This document shows, one piece after another, positions 59,714 through 64,000 of a stretch of 64,000 nt of DNA. Each line of letters starts with the position of its first letter. Position 1 is the first letter of the stretch. A program made the translations under genes and the position numbers. The DNA is from Enterobacter hormaechei subsp. hoffmannii (GTDB lineage: Bacteria; Pseudomonadota; Gammaproteobacteria; Enterobacterales; Enterobacteriaceae). The DNA is taken from positions 124,001-188,000 of the forward strand of contig NZ_CP017186.1 of assembly GCF_001729745.1 (NCBI RefSeq), in the 5' to 3' direction. A model generated the notes under the pieces. That model searched no databases. It saw only the letters and a list, made by a program, of their open reading frames with translations, and was not told the origin of the DNA.

Positions 59714-60610
59714 CTAAATTCCTCTGCGAGTCCTGCGCTGGGTATAAATTGCATCCGCAACGAAAATCGCCAGCGCCACCCAGATAAAGGCAAACGTCAC
59801 CATCTTATCCGCACCCGGCACCTCGCCGTAAAACACCACCGCCAGCAGGAACATCAGCGTCGGGCCGATGTACTGGAAGAAGCCAAGCGTCGAGAGACGC
59901 AGACGCGTTGCCGCGCCGGTGAAGCACAGCAGGGGAATCGTCGTGACCACGCCCGCCGCCATCAGCATCAGGTTCAGCGACCATGGGTTGCTGCCCATGT
60001 GGCTGGTGGCGCTGTCGGCAATACCGAACAGGTAGATCGCGGCGACAGGCAGCAGCCACAGGGTTTCAAACAGCATTCCCGTCTGCGCTTCCACGGCGAT
60101 TTTTTTACGCACCAGGCCGTAGAAGGCAAAGCTGAACGCCAGCCCCAGGGCGATAACCGGCAGTGAACCGAAGGTCCACAGCTGCACCAGCACGCCGCAG
60201 AGGGCCAGAATCACCGCCACCCACTGCATCCGGCGGAAACGTTCGCCGAGGAAAATCATCCCCAGCACGATGTTCACCAGCGGGTTAATGAAGTAGCCCA
60301 GGCTGGCTTCGAGCATGTGATGGTTATTCACCGCCCAGATAAACAGCAGCCAGTTTCCGCCAATCAGCACCGCAGAGAGGGCAAGCAGGAAGACCTTCTT
60401 CGGGGTTTTTAGCAGCGTTTTGACGCCTGACCACTGACGGCTGATGCTCATCAGCGCGATCATAAAGAAAAACGACCAGATGACGCGGTGAGTGAGGATC
60501 TCGTCCGCCGGGACATAGGCGATAAGCTTGAAGTACGCCGGCGCGATACCCCAAATAAAATAAGCGGCAAGAGCGAGTAAAACGCCCTGCCGCGTCTGTT
60601 TAGCATCCAT
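59714..60610 (-). CDS. rarD: EamA-family transporter RarD
   Basis: A 298-residue drug/metabolite transporter (DMT) with ten predicted membrane helices in two EamA repeats. It opens MDAKQTRQGVLLALAAYFIW and includes LIGGNWLLFIWAVNNHHMLEASLGYFINPLV, the RarD-specific region. Substrate is unknown; E. coli rarD is named for a chloramphenicol-related prediction. It converges on corA. Confidence 0.96.
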   Translation of the reverse strand: MDAKQTRQGVLLALAAYFIWGIAPAYFKLIAYVPADEILTHRVIWSFFFMIALMSISRQWSGVKTLLKTPKKVFLLALSAVLIGGNWLLFIWAVNNHHMLEASLGYFINPLVNIVLGMIFLGERFRRMQWVAVILALCGVLVQLWTFGSLPVIALGLAFSFAFYGLVRKKIAVEAQTGMLFETLWLLPVAAIYLFGIADSATSHMGSNPWSLNLMLMAAGVVTTIPLLCFTGAATRLRLSTLGFFQYIGPTLMFLLAVVFYGEVPGADKMVTFAFIWVALAIFVADAIYTQRRTRRGI

Positions 60611-60661
60611 CGGGAAAATCCGTTACAAAAAAGTGAAGTAATTTTACCCGAATTTGCCGCC

Positions 60662-61129
60662 TCAACCCACCATATAAGTGGCGGTTGCGCTGGCGATATA
60701 AACCTGCTCCTCGTTATGCAGCTCAACGCGGGCGACGGCAACTTTATTCCCGGCGCGCAGCAGGCTGCTGGTGCAGGTGAAGCGGTTTCCGCGTCCCGGT
60801 CGCAGATAGTCGACGCGTAAATCGATGGTGCCCATGCGCGACAGGCGCTGGCGTAATTCATCTTCGTTGATGGTGTCGTGGCGCGTCAGCGTGCTACCCA
60901 CGCACACCAGACCGGCCGCCACGTCCAGCGCAGAGGCAATCACCCCGCCGTGCAAAATGCTTTGCGCCCAGTTACCGACCATCATTGGCTGATTATTGAA
61001 ACTCAGCTGAGCGAAGTCTTTTTCGTATCGCTCCAGCTCAAGACCCAGTGCACGGTTGAATGGCATGTGATACACAAAAATCTCGCCCACGAGCTTTAAG
61101 GTTTCTTCGGCGGTGAGTGTGGCTGACAT
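60662..61129 (-). CDS. yigI: YigI, hotdog-fold thioesterase family protein
   Basis: A 155-residue PaaI/YdiI-type hotdog protein. The core [24 protein letters not shown] carries the HGG motif and acidic residue of the thioesterase active site, and [12 protein letters not shown] is the typical second strand. It presumably hydrolyses acyl-CoA; the physiological substrate is not known to me. The ATG at 61129 (MSATLTAEE) matches the family length; a start nine codons earlier exists. It is divergent from pldA. Confidence 0.93.
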   Translation of the reverse strand: MSATLTAEETLKLVGEIFVYHMPFNRALGLELERYEKDFAQLSFNNQPMMVGNWAQSILHGGVIASALDVAAGLVCVGSTLTRHDTINEDELRQRLSRMGTIDLRVDYLRPGRGNRFTCTSSLLRAGNKVAVARVELHNEEQVYIASATATYMVG

Positions 61130-61289
61130 CTGACGTGGCATCCTTGTTGTTAACAAAATGTTGATTTTATGCTTCAGGATAAAGGAATGCCACTTTAAGA
61201 AACGAGGAAGCGGAAGTTATCGCAGAAGTCTGTAGAATGCCCGGACAAAACTATTCATTAAATGTCACAATTTCAGGAGAACACCACCG

Positions 61290-62159
61290 ATGCGGACGTA
61301 TCTGGGTTGGTTACTGGCGGCGGTTGCGCTGCCCCTCACAGCATATGCGCAGGAAGCGACGATCAAAGAAGTGCATGATAAACCTGCCGTTCAGGGCAGC
61401 ATCATCGCCAATATGCTTCAGGAGCATGACAATCCGTTCACGCTCTACCCCTATGACACAAACTACGTGATCTATACCCAGACCAGCGATCTCAACAAAG
61501 AGGCGATAAGCTCCTATAACTGGTCTGACAATGCGCGTAAAGATGAGGTGAAGTTCCAGCTCAGCCTGGCCTTCCCGTTATGGCGCGGCATCCTGGGGCC
61601 GAACTCGGTGCTTGGTGCATCTTACACGCAGAAGTCATGGTGGCAGCTCTCCAACAGCGGGGAATCTTCACCGTTCCGCGAAACCAACTATGAACCGCAG
61701 CTGTTCCTCGGTTTCGCCACTGATTATGAGTTTGCAGGCTGGACGCTGCGAGACGTGGAGGTGGGCTATAACCACGATTCAAACGGTCGTTCCGACCCAA
61801 CCTCACGCAGCTGGAATCGCGTCTATACGCGTCTGATGGCGCAGAACGGCAATTTCATGGTGGAAGTGAAGCCGTGGTACGTGGTGGGCAGCACCGATGA
61901 CAACCCGGATATCACCAAATACATGGGCTATTATCAGCTTAAAGTGGGCTATCAGCTGGGTGACGCGGTGCTGAGCGCCAAAGGGCAGTACAACTGGAAT
62001 ACCGGCTACGGCGGCGCAGAGCTGGGCCTGAGCTACCCGGTGACGAAACACGTTCGTCTCTATACCCAGGTGTATAGCGGTTATGGCGAATCGCTGATCG
62101 ACTATAACTTCAACCAGACCCGCGTTGGTGTGGGCGTCATGCTGAACGATATTTTCTAA
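61290..62159 (+). CDS. pldA: Outer-membrane phospholipase A
   Basis: A 289-residue, 12-stranded outer-membrane beta-barrel that degrades phospholipids misplaced in the outer leaflet. The signal peptide ends AYA-QEATIKEV. The catalytic motif is VGYNHDSNGRSDPTSRSWNR, with the His-x-Ser pair and the nearby Asn of OMPLA. The protein ends in an aromatic residue (GVGVMLNDIF), as outer-membrane barrels do for BAM recognition. It helps keep the LPS-phospholipid asymmetry set up by the core genes. Confidence 0.97.
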   Translation: MRTYLGWLLAAVALPLTAYAQEATIKEVHDKPAVQGSIIANMLQEHDNPFTLYPYDTNYVIYTQTSDLNKEAISSYNWSDNARKDEVKFQLSLAFPLWRGILGPNSVLGASYTQKSWWQLSNSGESSPFRETNYEPQLFLGFATDYEFAGWTLRDVEVGYNHDSNGRSDPTSRSWNRVYTRLMAQNGNFMVEVKPWYVVGSTDDNPDITKYMGYYQLKVGYQLGDAVLSAKGQYNWNTGYGGAELGLSYPVTKHVRLYTQVYSGYGESLIDYNFNQTRVGVGVMLNDIF

Positions 62160-62201
62160 GCTGCTCGAATGTTTTTGCGTTAAACGTTGAAGTTTCTCTC
62201 T

Positions 62202-62230
62202 CAGGCGCTGAAAATAGCGCCTGTTTCATT
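62202..62230 (+). terminator. Terminator between pldA and recQ
   Basis: CAGGCGCT-GAAAAT-AGCGCCTG followed by TTTCATTT: an eight-pair stem with a short T-rich tail, 20 bases before recQ. Confidence 0.75.
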
Positions 62231-62249
62231 TCTGGCATATGGGGTTAAC

Positions 62250-64000
62250 GTGGCGCAGGCGGAAGTATTGAATCAGGAATCGCTGGCTAAACAGGTTTTG
62301 CATGAAACCTTTGGCTACCAGCAGTTCCGTCCTGGCCAGGAAACCATCATTGAAACCGTGCTGGAAGGCCGCGATTGCCTGGTGGTCATGCCGACCGGCG
62401 GCGGAAAATCGCTCTGCTATCAGGTGCCCGCGCTGGTACTTAATGGCCTGACGGTTGTGGTCTCCCCCCTTATTTCCCTGATGAAAGACCAGGTCGACCA
62501 GCTGCTTGCCAACGGCGTGGCGGCGGCCTGTCTTAACTCGACGCAAACCCGCGAGCAGCAGCAAGAGGTGATGGCCGGGTGCCGCACCGGGCAGATCCGC
62601 CTGCTGTATATCGCGCCAGAGCGCCTGATGCTGGACAACTTCCTCGATCACCTGGCGCACTGGAACCCGGTGCTGCTGGCGGTGGATGAAGCGCACTGTA
62701 TCTCCCAGTGGGGGCACGATTTCCGCCCGGAATATGCCGCCCTCGGCCAGCTGCGTCAGCGCTTCCCTGAGCTGCCGTTTATGGCGCTTACCGCCACGGC
62801 GGATGACACCACGCGTCAGGACATCGTTCGCCTGCTGGGGCTGAAAGACCCCTATATTCAGGTCAGCAGCTTCGACCGGCCGAACATCCGCTATATGCTG
62901 ATGGAAAAATTCAAGCCGCTGGATCAGCTCCTGCGCTACGTGCAGGAGCAGCGCGGCAAGTCCGGCATCATCTACTGCAACAGCCGCGCGAAGGTGGAAG
63001 ACACCGCTGCGCGTCTGCAAAATCGCGGCTTTAGCGCGGCGGCATACCATGCCGGGTTAGAAAACCACATCCGCGCCGACGTACAGGAAAAATTCCAGCG
63101 CGACGACCTGCAAATCGTGGTCGCAACGGTGGCGTTCGGGATGGGGATCAACAAGCCCAACGTGCGCTTTGTGGTGCACTTTGATATCCCGCGCAATATC
63201 GAATCCTATTATCAGGAAACCGGCCGCGCCGGGCGTGATGGCCTGCCTGCGGAAGCGATGCTGTTTTACGATCCGGCGGATATGGCGTGGCTGCGCCGCT
63301 GTCTCGAGGAGAAACCGCAAGGGCAGTTGCAGGATATCGAACGCCACAAGCTTAACGCGATGGGTGCCTTCGCCGAAGCGCAAACCTGCCGCCGTCTGGT
63401 GCTGCTCAACTACTTTGGTGAAGGGCGACAGGCGCCGTGCGGCAACTGCGATATCTGCCTCGACCCGCCGAAGCAGTACGACGGTCTGATGGACGCGCGC
63501 AAAGCGCTCTCGACTATCGGACGCGTGAACCAGCGCTTTGGGATGGGCTACGTCGTCGAAGTGCTGCGTGGGGCTAACAACCAGCGTATCCGCGACATGG
63601 GGCACGACAAGCTGCCGGTTTACGGCATCGGGAAAGACCAGAGCCACGAGCACTGGGTAAGCATCATCCGCCAGCTGATCCATCTCGGCTTTGCCACGCA
63701 AAATATTGCTCAGCACTCTGCGCTTCAGCTTACCGAAGCGGCGCGACCGGTCCTGCGCGGTGAGGTTGAACTGAAGCTCGCCGTTCCGCGCGTCGTCGCC
63801 CTGAAGCCGCGCGTGATGCAGAAATCCTACGGCGGCAACTACGATCGCAAGCTGTTCGCCAAGCTGCGCAAGCTGCGTAAAGCCATTGCCGATGAAGAGA
63901 ACATCCCGCCATACGTGGTGTTCAATGACGCGACGCTGATCGAGATGGCCGAGCAAATGCCACTCAGCGCCAGCGAGATGCTCAGCGTCAACGGCGTCGG
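62250..64000 (+). CDS. recQ: ATP-dependent DNA helicase RecQ (3' end outside window)
   Basis: About 583 codons of an SF2 3'-5' helicase of the RecF recombination pathway; roughly 25 residues are missing at the right edge. It shows [11 protein letters not shown] (motif 0), [14 protein letters not shown] (Walker A), [19 protein letters not shown] (DEAH and aromatic loop), [14 protein letters not shown], and [17 protein letters not shown]. The zinc cysteines follow ([14 protein letters not shown] with [11 protein letters not shown]), then the winged helix, and the HRDC domain starts near the edge. The start is a GTG at 62250 ([10 protein letters not shown]); no in-frame ATG exists just upstream, where E. 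coli has MN before the V. Confidence 0.96.
   Translation, partial: MAQAEVLNQESLAKQVLHETFGYQQFRPGQETIIETVLEGRDCLVVMPTGGGKSLCYQVPALVLNGLTVVVSPLISLMKDQVDQLLANGVAAACLNSTQTREQQQEVMAGCRTGQIRLLYIAPERLMLDNFLDHLAHWNPVLLAVDEAHCISQWGHDFRPEYAALGQLRQRFPELPFMALTATADDTTRQDIVRLLGLKDPYIQVSSFDRPNIRYMLMEKFKPLDQLLRYVQEQRGKSGIIYCNSRAKVEDTAARLQNRGFSAAAYHAGLENHIRADVQEKFQRDDLQIVVATVAFGMGINKPNVRFVVHFDIPRNIESYYQETGRAGRDGLPAEAMLFYDPADMAWLRRCLEEKPQGQLQDIERHKLNAMGAFAEAQTCRRLVLLNYFGEGRQAPCGNCDICLDPPKQYDGLMDARKALSTIGRVNQRFGMGYVVEVLRGANNQRIRDMGHDKLPVYGIGKDQSHEHWVSIIRQLIHLGFATQNIAQHSALQLTEAARPVLRGEVELKLAVPRVVALKPRVMQKSYGGNYDRKLFAKLRKLRKAIADEENIPPYVVFNDATLIEMAEQMPLSASEMLSVNGV

Overview
The window is a stretch of enterobacterial chromosome, Enterobacter-like by its protein sequences and its Klebsiella-type lipopolysaccharide (LPS) core genes. 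Nearly every gene is a close relative of an E. coli K-12 gene, the genes are densely packed with ATGA-type overlaps, and REP and ERIC intergenic repeats are present. I see no prophage, insertion sequence, CRISPR array, plasmid gene or toxin-antitoxin pair.

Region 1 (1-17 kb) is LPS core assembly. One minus-strand run is hldD-waaF-waaC, a GT9 gene, a GT2 gene and waaL. A second is waaQ-wabG-wabH and a waaH-like gene cut by the window edge. The core deacetylase wabN lies between them on the opposite strand. WabG, WabH and WabN together predict a Klebsiella-type core: galacturonic acid on heptose II carrying a GlcN made by deacetylating GlcNAc. kbl-tdh (threonine catabolism) follows, then three further glycosyltransferase-like genes in the tdh-yibQ interval.

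Region 2 (17-24 kb) is the conserved set yibQ-envC-gpmI (minus) and yibN-grxC-secB-gpsA-cysE (plus). At cysE the E. coli order breaks: the next gene is ppiC, about 175 kb away in K-12, and the relative orientation fits an inversion of the segment between them.

Region 3 (24-44 kb) holds ppiC, rep, gppA-rhlB, trxA, the rho leader and rho, then the enterobacterial common antigen (ECA) cluster wecA-wzzE-wecB-wecC-wecD-wecE-wzxE-wecF-wzyE-wecG and yifK. The dTDP-glucose genes rffG and rffH, which in E. coli sit between wecC and wecD, are absent. Here wecC and wecD overlap.

Region 4 (44-64 kb) has a four-tRNA operon (Arg-CCG, His-GTG, Leu-CAG, Pro-TGG), the small RNA GlmZ with a sigma54-type promoter and two GlrR-type sites, the haem genes hemCDXY, cyaA with its CRP site, cyaY, lptM, dapF-yigA-xerC-yigB-uvrD (with an SOS box), corA with a leader ORF, rarD, yigI, pldA and a recQ that runs off the right edge.

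The genes serve envelope building (LPS core, ECA, division amidase activation, outer-membrane phospholipase), DNA repair and replication (Rep, UvrD, RecQ, XerC), RNA handling (Rho, RhlB, GlmZ), redox and metabolism. I found no clearly new biological system. The most unusual features are an ERIC repeat that supplies coding and translation signals to hldD and waaF, the loss of rffGH, the rearrangement at cysE/ppiC, and the glycosyltransferase cassette between tdh and yibQ.
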